From Sphingomonas sp. PP-F2F-G114-C0414 (lineage in GTDB: Bacteria > Pseudomonadota > Alphaproteobacteria > Sphingomonadales > Sphingomonadaceae), in the NCBI RefSeq assembly GCF_003688595.1, contig NZ_RCWT01000011.1, positions 496,001-560,000 of the forward strand: a stretch of DNA of 64,000 bases, in the 5' to 3' direction. The translations under genes and the position numbers were made by a program. Positions within the stretch are counted from its first letter, which is position 1. Every line of letters begins with the position of its first letter. A model generated the notes under the pieces. The model saw only the letters and a program-made list of their open reading frames with translations. It was not told the origin of the DNA and searched no databases. Positions 44,631-52,550 of this stretch are shown here, piece by piece.

Positions 44631-45593
44631 ATGGTTAACGAGGCCCCAGCAAAGACACGCGAGCGACGCGACCGGGATCGCTCCACCGCCCCCCAGGGCG
44701 GCGCGATGCATCAAGGTATGCTCGGCGGGGCCAAGCTCAATCCGTTCGGCGACCTGCATTCGTTGCAGCATCTCTCGGCACGGTTCGCGCGCGGTTTGCG
44801 CGGCGTGTTCGAGCCGTTGCTGCGCCAGGAGGTCCGCTGCTGGGCCGAGCCTTTGGTGGTCCAGCGCTTCACCGATTACCGGGCCGAACGTAGCGATGCG
44901 CTGACCGCGTGGTTGCCGCTGATCATGACGCCGGGGATGGCGCAGGCGTTGTGCATCATGGACGGCAAGTTCGTGCTCGAGATGCTCGACATGTTCTTCG
45001 GCGGCACCGGCGCTGCGCCGCACACGCTGCCGACCGAATTCTCACCCGCCGCCGAAGCGATGGTCGCGCGGATCGGCCAGATGATCGCAGCGCCGCTGAA
45101 GACCGCATGGGAGCCGATGGCGCGGTTCGACTTCCTGCCGACGCGGGTCGAGGTGAACCCGGCGATGATCGCCGATCTCGACGGCGAGGACGCGATGATC
45201 GTCACGCGCTTCGGCATCGCCGCGGGCGCCGCAAAACCCGTGTTCCTCGACCTCGTCTACCCCGTCTCCGCGCTGAAGCCGCATGCGCCGTCGCTGACCG
45301 CCAAGGTCGTCGGCAAGTCGGCCGAGCCCGATCCGGCCTGGCGCACCGAGCTGACGCGGGCCGCGATGAACGTGCGCTTCCCGATCCGCTCGGTACTCGC
45401 CGAGCCGGTCGTCAAGCTGACGATGCTGATGGACCTGAAGCCCGGCGACGTGATCCCGATCACCATCTCGGGCGACGTGCCGGTGATGGTCGGCAACAAC
45501 CGGCTCGGTTGCGGCACGGTCGGCACGTCCAATGGCTTCGCCGCCATCCAGCTCACCTCGATTACCAGTTTCGACGAAGGATTTGCAGCATGA
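44631..45593 (+). CDS. fliM: Motor switch protein FliM, atypical N-terminus
   Basis: A 320-residue rotor protein. The FliG-contact motif GGTG (124-127) sits in LEMLDMFFGGTGAAP, and the C-terminal SpoA domain (LMDLKPGDVIPI, then VPVMVGNNRLGCGTVGTSNG) pairs with FliN. The N-terminal peptide that binds CheY in most FliM proteins (LSQxEIDALL) is missing. Residues 1-30 are instead basic and Gln/Gly-rich (MVNEAPAKTRERRDRDRST). The start three bases after fliL is well placed, and no earlier start restores the motif. Confidence 0.94.
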   Translation: MVNEAPAKTRERRDRDRSTAPQGGAMHQGMLGGAKLNPFGDLHSLQHLSARFARGLRGVFEPLLRQEVRCWAEPLVVQRFTDYRAERSDALTAWLPLIMTPGMAQALCIMDGKFVLEMLDMFFGGTGAAPHTLPTEFSPAAEAMVARIGQMIAAPLKTAWEPMARFDFLPTRVEVNPAMIADLDGEDAMIVTRFGIAAGAAKPVFLDLVYPVSALKPHAPSLTAKVVGKSAEPDPAWRTELTRAAMNVRFPIRSVLAEPVVKLTMLMDLKPGDVIPITISGDVPVMVGNNRLGCGTVGTSNGFAAIQLTSITSFDEGFAA

Positions 45594-45880
45594 ACGACAT
45601 GACCGGAGGCTTCCCCGTAGATGCTGCCGTCGCCGCCAATTTTCGGCTGCTCCAGGATGTCGACGTCAAGCTGACCGTCGAGATCGGTTCGACCAGCCTG
45701 ACCCTGCGCGAACTGCTCGCGCTCGGCGAATCCAGCGTGATCGAGCTCGATCGCCAGGCCAACGAGCTGCTCGACGTGTTCGTCAACGGCACGCTGATCG
45801 GGCGCGGCGAAGTGGTGACGGTCGGCGAGCGCTTCGGCGTGCGGATGACCGAGCTCGTGTCGCCAGACAAGCGCGGCTGA
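45590..45880 (+). CDS. fliN: Motor switch protein FliN
   Basis: A 96-residue SpoA-domain protein. FRLLQDVDVKLTVEIGSTSL and ALGESSVIELDRQANELLDV followed by GEVVTVGERFGVRMTEL are diagnostic. It forms the distal C ring with FliM. The ATG overlaps the fliM stop. Confidence 0.97.
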   Translation: MNDMTGGFPVDAAVAANFRLLQDVDVKLTVEIGSTSLTLRELLALGESSVIELDRQANELLDVFVNGTLIGRGEVVTVGERFGVRMTELVSPDKRG

Positions 45881-45886
45881 ACCACG

Positions 45887-46141
45887 ATGCTCTGGACCTA
45901 TATCCTCAAGCTCGTGATCTTGCTGCCACTGGTGTGCGGACTGATGTTCGGCTGCCTGTACCTGTGGCGCAAGTTCGAGAGCCGGATCCCGGGCAAGCCC
46001 TCGACGCGGCTGATCGGCGTCAAGGAAACGATGATGATCTCGCCGGGCCTGCGCCTTGCGGTGATCGATTTCGAGGGCCGCCGGCTGCTCGTCTCGGTCG
46101 GCCGCGGCGGCGTGCACCTGATCGACAAGGTCGACGCATGA
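45887..46141 (+). CDS. fliO: Flagellar biosynthetic protein FliO
   Basis: An 84-residue protein with one N-terminal helix (about 5-27) and a small cytoplasmic domain in which RLAVIDFEGRRLLVSVGRGG matches FliO. FliO helps assemble the FliP ring. It lies six bases after fliN and overlaps fliP (ATGA). Confidence 0.88.
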   Translation: MLWTYILKLVILLPLVCGLMFGCLYLWRKFESRIPGKPSTRLIGVKETMMISPGLRLAVIDFEGRRLLVSVGRGGVHLIDKVDA

Positions 46142-47079
46142 GCCCCCGCGCTACAGTGACGCGCCAAGGTTCCGGTCCGGCCTTGTTTGCCGCGTCGAAG
46201 GCCAAGCCGTTTTCCCGCGAACGCGGGAATCCAGAAGCCACGAACGGCGCACTGCGCAACGCTGCGCCGCGGTCGCGCGCCAACGCGTGGGTGTGGATAG
46301 GCCTCGCCGTCCTCCTCGCCCTGTTCCTCGCGATGCCAGCCTTCGCGCAAGGCGTCCCCGCCCCGACCAACCCCGCCGTCGGCGACGCGGTCGATCGCGC
46401 GCTCGGCCAGCTCGGCGGCCAGGCCGCGGGCAATACCGGCCAGAGCGGCTCGCTGTCGCTCTCGCTGCAAGTCCTCATCATCATGGGGCTGCTGACGATC
46501 CTGCCGGGGATCCTGCTGATGATGACCAGCTTCACGCGGATCATCATCGTGCTCGCGATCCTGCGCCAGGCGCTCGGCCTCCAGCAGACGCCGCCGAACC
46601 AGGTGCTGCTCGGGCTGTCGCTGTTCCTGTCGTTCTTCATCATGGCGCCGACGATCAACCAGATCAACACGACCGCGATCCAGCCCTATGCCGCGGGGAA
46701 GCTCGCGGGCACGCAGATGATCACCACCGCGGGCGTGCCCTTGCACGCGTTCATGGTGAAGCAGACGCGCGTCAAGGACGTCACGATGTTCGCGCAGATG
46801 GCCAAGTCCGGCCCCTACGCATCGTCGCTCGACATCCCCTTCTCGGTCCTGCTCCCCGCGTTCGTCACGTCGGAACTGAAGACCGCGTTCCAGATCGGCT
46901 TCCTGATCTTCCTGCCGTTCATCGTCATCGATCTCGTCGTCGCGACCGTGCTGATGTCGCTCGGCATGGCGATGCTCAGTCCAACGATCATCTCGATGCC
47001 GTTCAAGCTGCTGCTGTTCGTCCTCGTCGATGGCTGGGCGCTGACGATGGGCAGCCTCGCCAACTCGTTCGCGACGTAG
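46138..47079 (+). CDS. fliP: Export gate protein FliP, with extended leader
   Basis: A 313-residue protein whose body is normal FliP. It has a signal peptide (IGLAVLLALFLAMPAFA), then ILPGILLMMTSFTRIIIVLA, a MAPTINQINTTAIQPY segment and the C-terminal helices. Before the signal peptide there are about 50 extra residues. Part of that leader (PFSRERGNPEA) is translated from a REP-type half-palindrome at 46212-46229. ATG 46138 overlaps fliO. An in-frame GTG at 46291 would give a conventional N-terminus but has no ribosome site. Confidence 0.95.
   Translation: MSPRATVTRQGSGPALFAASKAKPFSRERGNPEATNGALRNAAPRSRANAWVWIGLAVLLALFLAMPAFAQGVPAPTNPAVGDAVDRALGQLGGQAAGNTGQSGSLSLSLQVLIIMGLLTILPGILLMMTSFTRIIIVLAILRQALGLQQTPPNQVLLGLSLFLSFFIMAPTINQINTTAIQPYAAGKLAGTQMITTAGVPLHAFMVKQTRVKDVTMFAQMAKSGPYASSLDIPFSVLLPAFVTSELKTAFQIGFLIFLPFIVIDLVVATVLMSLGMAMLSPTIISMPFKLLLFVLVDGWALTMGSLANSFAT
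46212..46229. repeat. REP-type half-palindrome inside fliP leader, family C
   Basis: TTCCCGCG-AA-CGCGGGAA followed by TCCAGAAG, the same organisation as the half-units at 16461-16510. It is in frame with fliP. Confidence 0.7.
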
Positions 47080-47120
47080 AGCTATGCACGGCCCCACACT
47101 CCTGTTCGCCCCACACCTAC

Positions 47121-47238
47121 CGTTCGCCCTGAGCCCTTCGGCTGCCTGCAAGGCAGGCGCTCAGGATAAACTACCGCCAAGGGCGGTAGTCGAAGGGCCT
47201 GAGACTCCTGTGCTTCGACTTCGCTCAGCACGAACGGC
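47121..47238. repeat. Composite inverted repeat between fliP and fliQ, family D
   Basis: The outer arms CCGTTCGCCCTGAGC and GCTCAGCACGAACGG face each other across about 118 bases. Inside are the hairpins GCCTGC-AAG-GCAGGC and ACTACCGCC-AA-GGGCGGTAGT and a CCCTTCG/CGAAGGG pair. It ends 13 bases before the fliQ ATG, which has no ribosome site. Confidence 0.88.
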
Positions 47239-47251
47239 AGTTTTGTAAGCC

Positions 47252-47521
47252 ATGGACGCGCAATATTTCCTGACCGTCGCCAACCAGACGATGTGGGTGC
47301 TGGCGCTTGCCAGCGCGCCGATCCTGATCCCGGCGCTGCTCGCGGGGCTGATCCTCGGGATGATCCAGGCGGCGACGTCGATCAACGAGCAGACATTGTC
47401 GTTCGTACCGAAGCTGGTGGTGGTCGCGGTGTCGATCCTGATCTTCGGGAGCCTGATCCTCGGGTTGCTGAGCGATTTCACGATCGGGATCTTCGAGCGC
47501 ATTCCGGACCTCGTGAAGTGA
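47252..47521 (+). CDS. fliQ: Export gate protein FliQ
   Basis: An 89-residue protein with two hydrophobic helices. VANQTMWVLALASAPILIPA and LILGMIQAATSINEQTLSFV are diagnostic. It forms part of the FliPQR gate helix. Repeat elements lie on both sides, and no Shine-Dalgarno sequence precedes the ATG, so its translation signal may have been altered. Confidence 0.96.
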   Translation: MDAQYFLTVANQTMWVLALASAPILIPALLAGLILGMIQAATSINEQTLSFVPKLVVVAVSILIFGSLILGLLSDFTIGIFERIPDLVK

Positions 47522-47558
47522 GGCGCAGCGCCAGCGCGGCCACGCCTGCGCTGCTAGC

Positions 47559-47708
47559 GCAAGCCCGGCCGGCGGGGCAAAGCTCCCGTCCGACGACGCG
47601 GCTTTGCCGCGGCGTGGCACATAATCCGAACAGGAATTCGAACAGCATTGCGCCACGGCAAAGCCGCGTCGTCGGTCCTCGGCCCTGCCGAGGCCGGCCG
47701 GGCTTGCC
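47559..47708. repeat. 150-bp inverted-repeat element between fliQ and fliR, family E
   Basis: Outer arms GCAAGCCCGGCCGGC (47559-47573) and GCCGGCCGGGCTTGC (47694-47708) are exact reverse complements. An inner pair of 23-base arms (47592-47614 and 47651-47673) differs at one position. The element ends about 40 bases before the fliR start. Confidence 0.92.
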
Positions 47709-47747
47709 CGCGTGGCGCGCAGCGTGCGCGCTCTCGCGGTCTGCGCC

Positions 47748-48521
47748 ATGCTAGGCTTCGGTCTCTCGATCGAGCCCCAGCTCTGGGCGCTCTTCTTCGT
47801 GATGATCCGGATCGGCGCGACGTTCATCGCCGCGCCCGTGTTCGGCAACGTCTCGGTGCCCGTCACCGTGCGCGTCACGTTGTCGGGCGCGATCGGGTTC
47901 CTCGTCCTCGCGGCGCACCCGATCGTGCCCCCAGAAAACATCTTCAGCGTTCCGACGATGCTGTCCGCCGCCGCCGAAGCGCTGGTCGGGCTCGCGCTCG
48001 GCTTCGTTCTCCAGATCGCCTTCGCCGCGCCGATGATCGCGGCCGAAGTGATCGGCGGCGCGATGGGGCTCGGCTTCGCCTCCTCGATCGATCCGCAGAA
48101 CGGCAAATCGTCGCCGGCGCTCGGCCAGTTCTTCTCGATCATGCTCACCCTGCTGTTCCTGTCGGTCGACGGCCACCTGATCCTGATCGACCTGATCGTC
48201 CGGAGCTACGACGTGCTCCCGCCCGGTGCCGCGTGGATCGGCGTCGAGCGGCTGAAGGCGATCGCCTTCTTCGGCGGCTATGCGTTTCTCGCCGGTCTGC
48301 TCCTCGCGCTACCGGTCGGTTTCCTGCTGCTCTGCCTCAACATCGTCGTCGGCATGCTGAGCCGCGCCGCGCCCGCGCTCAACCTGTTCGCGGTCGGCCT
48401 CCCCGCCAGCCTCGCAGTCGGCGTCATCACGCTCGCGATCGCGTTCCCGACGATGGGCGACTACATGCTCGTCATCGTCCGCGAAGGCTTGTCGGCGACC
48501 GAAAACCTGGTGCTCGGCTGA
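47748..48521 (+). CDS. fliR: Export gate protein FliR
   Basis: A 257-residue membrane protein. The opening SIEPQLWALFFVMIRIGATF, the segment IGGAMGLGFASSIDPQNG and several long helices identify FliR. I chose ATG 47748, which gives MLGFGLSIEPQLW; the alternative GTG 47712 adds twelve residues next to the repeat element. Neither has a convincing ribosome site. Confidence 0.94.
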   Translation: MLGFGLSIEPQLWALFFVMIRIGATFIAAPVFGNVSVPVTVRVTLSGAIGFLVLAAHPIVPPENIFSVPTMLSAAAEALVGLALGFVLQIAFAAPMIAAEVIGGAMGLGFASSIDPQNGKSSPALGQFFSIMLTLLFLSVDGHLILIDLIVRSYDVLPPGAAWIGVERLKAIAFFGGYAFLAGLLLALPVGFLLLCLNIVVGMLSRAAPALNLFAVGLPASLAVGVITLAIAFPTMGDYMLVIVREGLSATENLVLG

Positions 48522-48536
48522 TGGCGGCGGCGGCTC

Positions 48537-49691
48537 ATGTCTGAGGACAGCGGTGAAAAGACCGAATCGCCAACCGCCAAGCGCAAGAAGGATGCGGTCG
48601 AGAAGGGCGACATCCTTCGATCGCGCGATTTCGCCACCGCGCTCAGCATGGTCGCGGGCGTCGGCTGGCTGATCTACGCCGGCCCGACGCTGATCACCGC
48701 CTGCAAGCAGGTGATGGCATCGAGCTTCCAGTTCACCCACGCCGACGTCGAGGATTTCTCGCCGTGGCGGCCGCTGATGGACGCTGGCGGCAAGCTCGCG
48801 CCGTCGCTGATCAGCCTGTTCGTCGTCACCATCGCCGCCGCGATCCTGAGCCAGGCCGGGCTCGGCTCGCTCGGCTTCAACGGTAAGCTGATGGCGCCCA
48901 AATACAGCCGGGTCGATCCCGCCGCGGGCCTCAAGCGGATCTTCGGATCGAACGGCTGGATCGAGCTCGGCAAGTCGCTGCTGAAGGTGATCCTGCTCGG
49001 CACGATCGGCGGGTGGATGCTGTGGAAGGCCGCGCACACGACGATGGGGCTCGCCTCGTCCGCCGATCTCAACCAGGCGCTGTCGTCGCTCGGCGGCACG
49101 TTCAAGGCGATCCTGATCGCGATGGCGTTCGGGCTGTGCGCGATCGCCGGCATCGACCTGCCGATCCAGATCATCCGCCGCCTCGGCAAGATGCGGATGT
49201 CGAAGCAGGAGGTGAAGGACGAGCACAAGTCGACCGAGGGCAATGGCGAGGCGAAGGGCCAGATGCGGGCGAAGATGCGCGCGATGGCGAGCGGTGGCCT
49301 GCGGAAATCGGTCGCGGAGGCGCATGTCGTGCTGACCAACCCGACGCACTTCGCGGTGGCGCTGCGCTACGATCGCGGCAAGGATCAGGTGCCGGTGGTG
49401 GTCGCCAAGGGGCGCGGCGCGACCGCGCTGGCGATCCGCGAACTCGCCGCGGAGGGCCGCGTGCCGGTGCTCGAATATCCGATGCTAGCGCGTGCGATCT
49501 ACTACACCAGCAAGGAAAATCAGGAGGTCCGCGACGACCTCTACATGGCGATCGCGACCGTGCTCGCGTTCGTGTTCGGGCTCAACGTCGCAGCCGGCGG
49601 CACGGGGGGCGGGGCGGCCGCTCCGGTCCAGCCGTTCGTCACCGTGCCGAAGGACGCGCGATTCGACGAAAACGGGATGAAACAGGCCTAA
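48537..49691 (+). CDS. flhB: Export switch protein FlhB
   Basis: A 384-residue protein. The N-terminus SGEKTESPTAKRKKDAVEKG and four helices precede the cytoplasmic domain with the autocleavage motif NPTH (268-271) in VLTNPTHFAVALRYDRG. Cleavage there, together with FliK, switches export from hook to filament proteins. The sigma-28 promoter of fliD begins within its stop codon. Confidence 0.97.
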   Translation: MSEDSGEKTESPTAKRKKDAVEKGDILRSRDFATALSMVAGVGWLIYAGPTLITACKQVMASSFQFTHADVEDFSPWRPLMDAGGKLAPSLISLFVVTIAAAILSQAGLGSLGFNGKLMAPKYSRVDPAAGLKRIFGSNGWIELGKSLLKVILLGTIGGWMLWKAAHTTMGLASSADLNQALSSLGGTFKAILIAMAFGLCAIAGIDLPIQIIRRLGKMRMSKQEVKDEHKSTEGNGEAKGQMRAKMRAMASGGLRKSVAEAHVVLTNPTHFAVALRYDRGKDQVPVVVAKGRGATALAIRELAAEGRVPVLEYPMLARAIYYTSKENQEVRDDLYMAIATVLAFVFGLNVAAGGTGGGAAAPVQPFVTVPKDARFDENGMKQA

Positions 49692-49715
49692 AGATCGCGG
49701 CGGCCCGGCCGTTAC
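49689..49715 (+). promoter_or_regulatory. Sigma-28 promoter of fliDS
   Basis: TAAA (49689-49692), 15 bases, then GCCGTTAC (49708-49715). Both boxes and the spacing are identical to those of the flagellin promoter. The first three bases of TAAA are the flhB stop codon. Confidence 0.85.
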
Positions 49716-49749
49716 TGATCGTAAGCGTGCGCAGTGCAGGGATTTCGCC

Positions 49750-51198
49750 ATGGTAACTTCGACCACCAGCACGACGGCCACGCCGACGCCCACTGCGACC
49801 CCCACGCCGAGCGCGACGAGCGTCATCCAGTCGGCGACCCAGGCGCTGCTGACGTCGCTCAACACCGGTTCCGGGATCGATACTTCCACGCTGGTCCCTG
49901 CGCTGGTCAACGCGCAATTCGCGACCAAGACCGCGACGTTGAAGGCGAAAGCCGACACGCTGACCGCGCAGATTTCGGGAATCGGCACGATCAAGAGCGC
50001 GATCACCGGCTTCTCCACCGCGCTCGCCAATCTGGTGAAGAGCGGCAGTCTCCAGACCCAGCCGAGCAGCTCCAACACCACAATCCTGTCCGCCACCGCA
50101 CTGCCCGGTGCGAAGCTGTCGACCCTGGCGGCCAGCGTCACCGTCACGCGCCTCGCCACCGCACAGGTCGCGCGGACGACGACTGCGGTAGCCGACCGGA
50201 CCGCCGACCTCGGCACCGGGGCGCTCACGCTGACGATCGGCGGCGGCACCCCGGTATCGATCGCCGTCGGCAACGGCAGCATCGATTCGATCGCATCGGC
50301 GATCAATGCCGCGAAGACCGGCGTCACCGCCTCGGTCGTTACCGATGCGAACGGCGGCGCGTATCTGTCGGTCAAGGGCGGCACCGGCGACGCGCAGGCG
50401 TTCACGCTGAAGGGCGCGACCGGCGATGCGGTCGACATCGGCGGCGGCGCGACGAAAACCAGCCTCGTCTCGACCGCGCAGAACGCGCAGCTGACGGTCG
50501 ACGGCATCGCCGTGGAGCGGCCAAGCAACACCGTCAGCGATCTGGTCGACGGCGTGAAGCTTCAGCTCAACGCCGTCTCGACGGTCCCGGTCACGCTGGG
50601 CAGCACCCCGCCGACCGACGCGCTGACGCAGGCGGTCAACGATGTCGTCGACACCTACAACCAGGTGCTCGCCGCGATCACCGCGCAGACCGATCCGATC
50701 ACCGGCAATCTCCGCTCCGATCCCGCCGCGACCAGCCTGCTGCGATCGTTCAAGGCGCTGTCGTCCAAGGCACTCGTCGGCGGTGCGGTCTCGGGTATCC
50801 CGCGCACGCTGTCGGAGATCGGCGTCGCGACCAGCACCGACGGCACGTTGCGCGTCGATGCGGTGTTGCTCGCCAAACAGATCGCGGCGAACCCCGACAC
50901 GATCGAATCGATGTTCGCGCCGTCGGGGACCAACGCGCTCGGCCTGTCCGCCACGCTGACCGCGCTGACGACTGGCGCGACCAGCACGCTGACCGGGCTG
51001 GGTGCGTCGGCGCTGCGCTACACCGCGGCGCAGTCCGTCGTCACCGACCAGCAGGACAAGGTCACCGATCAGTCGGCTCAGATGAACACGCGCCTGACCC
51101 AGCAATATGCCAGCATGAATTCGCGCGTGTCGGCGTACAAGTCGACGCAGACCTTCCTCGCCGGCCAGATCGCCCAATGGAACAAGAGCGACTCGTGA
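49750..51198 (+). CDS. fliD: Filament cap protein FliD
   Basis: A 482-residue protein. The N-terminal GSGIDTSTLVPALVNAQFAT and the FliD-N/FliD-C arrangement are clear. The C-terminal helix reads QDKVTDQSAQMNTRLTQQYA and continues into SRVSAYKSTQTFLAGQIAQW. AGGGA precedes the ATG. It caps the growing filament and is expressed with its neighbour fliS under sigma-28. Confidence 0.95.
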   Translation: MVTSTTSTTATPTPTATPTPSATSVIQSATQALLTSLNTGSGIDTSTLVPALVNAQFATKTATLKAKADTLTAQISGIGTIKSAITGFSTALANLVKSGSLQTQPSSSNTTILSATALPGAKLSTLAASVTVTRLATAQVARTTTAVADRTADLGTGALTLTIGGGTPVSIAVGNGSIDSIASAINAAKTGVTASVVTDANGGAYLSVKGGTGDAQAFTLKGATGDAVDIGGGATKTSLVSTAQNAQLTVDGIAVERPSNTVSDLVDGVKLQLNAVSTVPVTLGSTPPTDALTQAVNDVVDTYNQVLAAITAQTDPITGNLRSDPAATSLLRSFKALSSKALVGGAVSGIPRTLSEIGVATSTDGTLRVDAVLLAKQIAANPDTIESMFAPSGTNALGLSATLTALTTGATSTLTGLGASALRYTAAQSVVTDQQDKVTDQSAQMNTRLTQQYASMNSRVSAYKSTQTFLAGQIAQWNKSDS

Positions 51199-51593
51199 CC
51201 TACGCAACGACCCTGACCCGCGACCCGTTCGCGACCTATCGCCAGATCGATGCGGTCGGCCGCACCGCGACCGCGGACGGCCCGGCGCTCGTCCAGCTGC
51301 TGTACAAGGAGCTGGTCGCCGCGTTGCGGGCCGCCGCCTGGGCCGCTGAAAAGGGCAAGCTCGCGATCAAGAGCGAGCGGGTCACGCGCGCCACCGCGAT
51401 CCTGTTCGCGCTCGAATCGGGTCTCGATTTCGAGAATGGCGGCGCGGTCGCCGAGACGCTGGCGCGGTTGTACGGCGGCGCGCGGAAAACCATCATCAAC
51501 GCCTCGATCGGCCTCGACCCGCGCCCGTTCCGCGATTCGGCGGACATGCTCGACGAGATCGCGCAGGCCTGGCGGACCGTCAGCGCGGCGTAA
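51195..51593 (+). CDS. fliS: Flagellin export chaperone FliS
   Basis: A 132-residue helical protein. DGPALVQLLYKELVAALRAA, a middle RATAILFALESGLDFENGG segment and the C-terminal DMLDEIAQAWRTV fit FliS, which keeps flagellin unfolded before export. The start is GTG 51195 overlapping the fliD stop. It ends three bases from the convergent zntB-like gene. Confidence 0.92.
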   Translation: MTYATTLTRDPFATYRQIDAVGRTATADGPALVQLLYKELVAALRAAAWAAEKGKLAIKSERVTRATAILFALESGLDFENGGAVAETLARLYGGARKTIINASIGLDPRPFRDSADMLDEIAQAWRTVSAA

Positions 51594-51596
51594 GCG

Positions 51597-52550
51597 CTAC
51601 CGCCGGAACCAGTGGCGCGCGGAGAAATACCCCACGACGCCGACCGCGATCACCAGGCACGCCACCGCGATCGCATCGAACGCCCACGGTTCCTCGGCAT
51701 AGGGCAGGCCCTTGACGTTCATTCCGTACAGCCCGGTCAGGAACGTCAGCGGCAGGAACACCATTGCCGCGATCGAGATGATCAGCGAGCGATTGTCGAT
51801 CTGCTCGGCGCGCAGGTCGGTCAGCGTCTCGTGGACCAGGGCCGAGCGTTCGCGGATCGATTCGAGCTCCTCCGCCATCCGCGCTGCACGGTCCGCCGCC
51901 GCCGCCAGATGCAGCCGATCGTCGTCCGCGAGCCAGTCACCCGGCAACGCCGCCAGCTTCTCGAGCGCCGCGCGTTGCGGATTGAGGAAACGTTTGTAGC
52001 CGATCGCCGCGACGCGGACTTTGCTGACCGTGCGGCGCAGTTCGAACACGCGGTTGGCGTCGAGCTGTTCCTCGCAATCGTCGAGTTCGTCGCCGAGCGT
52101 CGCCACGTCGGGATCGAGATCGGTGGTGATCGCGGTCGCGAACGCGGCGATCAGGTCGCCCGGATCGCGGATCTCGCCGCGCTCGACCATCTTCTCGACC
52201 TCGGCGACCGCGATCAGCGGTTTCCGCGTGACCGAGTACACGCGGCCCTTCACCGCCCAGATCCGCACCGAAGCGAGCAGGTCGGAGGTGTCGAGTTCCT
52301 CCTTCGATCGCCCGCGCAGATTGACGAACGCGCCGTCGCCGACCGCTTCGCAGCGCGGCCGCGTCTCGGTCGCGGTCAGCGCATCGACGACGTAATCGAG
52401 CAGCTTGGCCTCGTCGCGCAGCCACGCCTGCGCATGCTCGGCGGTGGTCGACAGATGCACCCAGACGAGGTCGGCGGTGCAATCGAGCGCTTCCTTGACG
52501 TCGACGCGCGTCGCTTCGCCATTGGTGATACGAAATCCGAAGCCGCTCAC
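51597..52550 (-). CDS. zntB: CorA/ZntB-family divalent cation transporter
   Basis: A 317-residue transporter. A large acidic cytoplasmic domain is followed by a long stalk helix and two C-terminal transmembrane helices. The family motif appears as FLTGLYGMNVKGLPYAEEPW, where GMN with the ZntB-like VKGLP loop points to zinc export or uptake. The start GTG 52550 overlaps the preceding stop as GTGA. The ATG 60 bases upstream would overlap that gene without a ribosome site. Confidence 0.85.
   Translation of the reverse strand: MSGFGFRITNGEATRVDVKEALDCTADLVWVHLSTTAEHAQAWLRDEAKLLDYVVDALTATETRPRCEAVGDGAFVNLRGRSKEELDTSDLLASVRIWAVKGRVYSVTRKPLIAVAEVEKMVERGEIRDPGDLIAAFATAITTDLDPDVATLGDELDDCEEQLDANRVFELRRTVSKVRVAAIGYKRFLNPQRAALEKLAALPGDWLADDDRLHLAAAADRAARMAEELESIRERSALVHETLTDLRAEQIDNRSLIISIAAMVFLPLTFLTGLYGMNVKGLPYAEEPWAFDAIAVACLVIAVGVVGYFSARHWFRR

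Noticed and set aside
47712..47747. GTG start giving a longer FliR
   Set aside because: The added residues lie next to the inverted-repeat element, and FliR proteins normally begin close to the SIEPQLW segment.
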